Shown here: piece after piece, positions 63,516 through 64,000 of the stretch
Numbering within the stretch: position 1 is the first letter of the stretch
Layout: each line of letters begins with the position of its first letter
Source: Dokdonella_A sp963775445
Lineage (GTDB): Bacteria > Pseudomonadota > Gammaproteobacteria > Xanthomonadales > Rhodanobacteraceae
Direction of reading: 5' to 3'
Assembly (NCBI GenBank): GCA_963775445.1
Contig: CAVZIT010000004.1
Span: forward strand, 248,001-312,000
DNA: 64,000 nt
The notes under the pieces: generated by a model
What the model was told of the DNA's origin: nothing
The model's input: the letters and a program-made list of their open reading frames with translations, nothing else
The model's database searches: none
Position numbers and translations under genes: made by a program

Positions 63516-64000
63516 ATGTTGATGTTGCGAATCCTCTTGCTGGCGCTCGCAGGGCTGCTGCTGTCGCTCGGCAGTCGATGTGCATGCGGGCATTCCTGCA
63601 GACGTGCAACTGGTGCAATTTTCAAACGGATCGCTGAGCTTTCCCGATGCGATCCGGGCGCCGCACGACGGCAGCGGAAGGTTGTTCGTGCTGCAGCAGA
63701 CCGGTGCCATCAAGATTCTCGACAGCACGGGCAACAGCGTCGGCACCTACCTGACGGTTCCGGTCACGGCGCCTTCGCCCGATGGCGGCGAGCAGGGATT
63801 GCTCGGGATGGCATTCGATCCAAACTTCGGTATCGATCCGCAGCAGCCCGGTTACGGGGATTTCTATCTCGCGTTTACGGCGCCTCCCGGCGATCCGATG
63901 CAAGGGGCGTCCGCCGATCAGGTACTACGGCGTTACACGGTGGACGATCCGGCCTCGAATGATGCGAGCGGAGCCACCCAAACGGACATCATTCGCCTGC
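63516..64000 (+). pseudogene. Second secreted PQQ-type sugar dehydrogenase-like gene, frame broken, 3' truncated by window end
   Basis: A signal peptide begins at the ATG 63516 (MLMLRILLLALAGLLLSLGS). Near 63570-63580 the frame changes by one base; in the new frame HAGIPADVQLVQFSNGSLSF, APHDGSGRLFVL, GEQGLLGMAFDPNF and QVLRRYTVDD closely follow the paralogue upstream (SGRVFII, GEQGILGLAFDPDF, DQVLARYTVS). It runs off the window end in an open frame. As the rest is intact, the break may be a consensus error. The tandem arrangement indicates duplication. Confidence 0.8.

Overview
The window is 64 kb of GC-rich, densely coding gammaproteobacterial chromosome. Gene content and order point to the Xanthomonadales, most likely Rhodanobacteraceae or relatives (Dokdonella/Rudaea-like). 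The main clues are an aa3 oxidase cluster with a lone DUF2909 gene facing SURF1, rpsU-yqeY-dnaG beside a divergent tsaD, a short PutA, glnA with ntrBC, speE facing speA, and secreted proteins ending in an IFxxGFE-type tail. This placement is an inference from gene content. I saw no rRNA, tRNA, CRISPR array, transposase or prophage.

Layout. 1-12.7 kb holds housekeeping genes: a 5'-truncated lytic transglycosylase, an NDUFA9-like SDR, frame-disrupted cca, midA-elyC, a pteridine reductase, a decayed membrane-protein remnant, folK, folB, tsaD, rpsU, yqeY, a PspC-domain gene and dnaG, which carries an in-frame insertion. 12.7-21.3 kb holds a secreted choice-of-anchor-B protein, a PYROXD2-like oxidoreductase, an AT-richer polytopic membrane gene and two MFS transporters. 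21.4-22.5 kb holds the copper chaperones SCO and PCuAC. 22.7-31.8 kb holds an exported TPR-CHAT protease, an ECF-like sigma factor, an anti-sigma-like membrane protein and a secreted sedolisin that is frame-disrupted. 31.9-40.4 kb holds the cytochrome oxidase block: coxB, coxA, a 45-aa gene, coxC, DUF2909, SURF1, an SCO-like protein, a fused ctaA-ctaB, and a caa3-type ctaG that is frame-disrupted. No cox11 is present. 40.8-51.1 kb holds putA, then glnA with a clear sigma-54 promoter and two NtrC sites, an LpxO-like hydroxylase, ntrB, ntrC, a GNAT and a lipid A acyltransferase-like gene. 51.5-64 kb holds a FadI-type thiolase, a GYF-like protein, YkvA, YceI, SixA, an orphan ParA, a periplasmic unknown, speE/speA, a beta-hydroxyacid dehydrogenase and two tandem secreted PQQ-type sugar dehydrogenases, the second cut by the window end.

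How the genes work together. The oxidase block and the SCO/PCuAC pair would together supply subunits, heme A and CuA metallation. glnA, ntrB and ntrC form a nitrogen-control unit. SpeA and SpeE belong to polyamine synthesis. The folate genes sit around tsaD.

The two most interesting signals are the CHAT/sigma/anti-sigma/sedolisin locus, a candidate envelope proteolytic signalling system, and a short C-terminal tail shared by three unrelated secreted proteins, a candidate sorting or processing tag. Five loci show a reading-frame break of the same sense (one surplus base on the coding strand). This suggests consensus errors in the assembly for some of them, so broken-gene calls should be read with that in mind.
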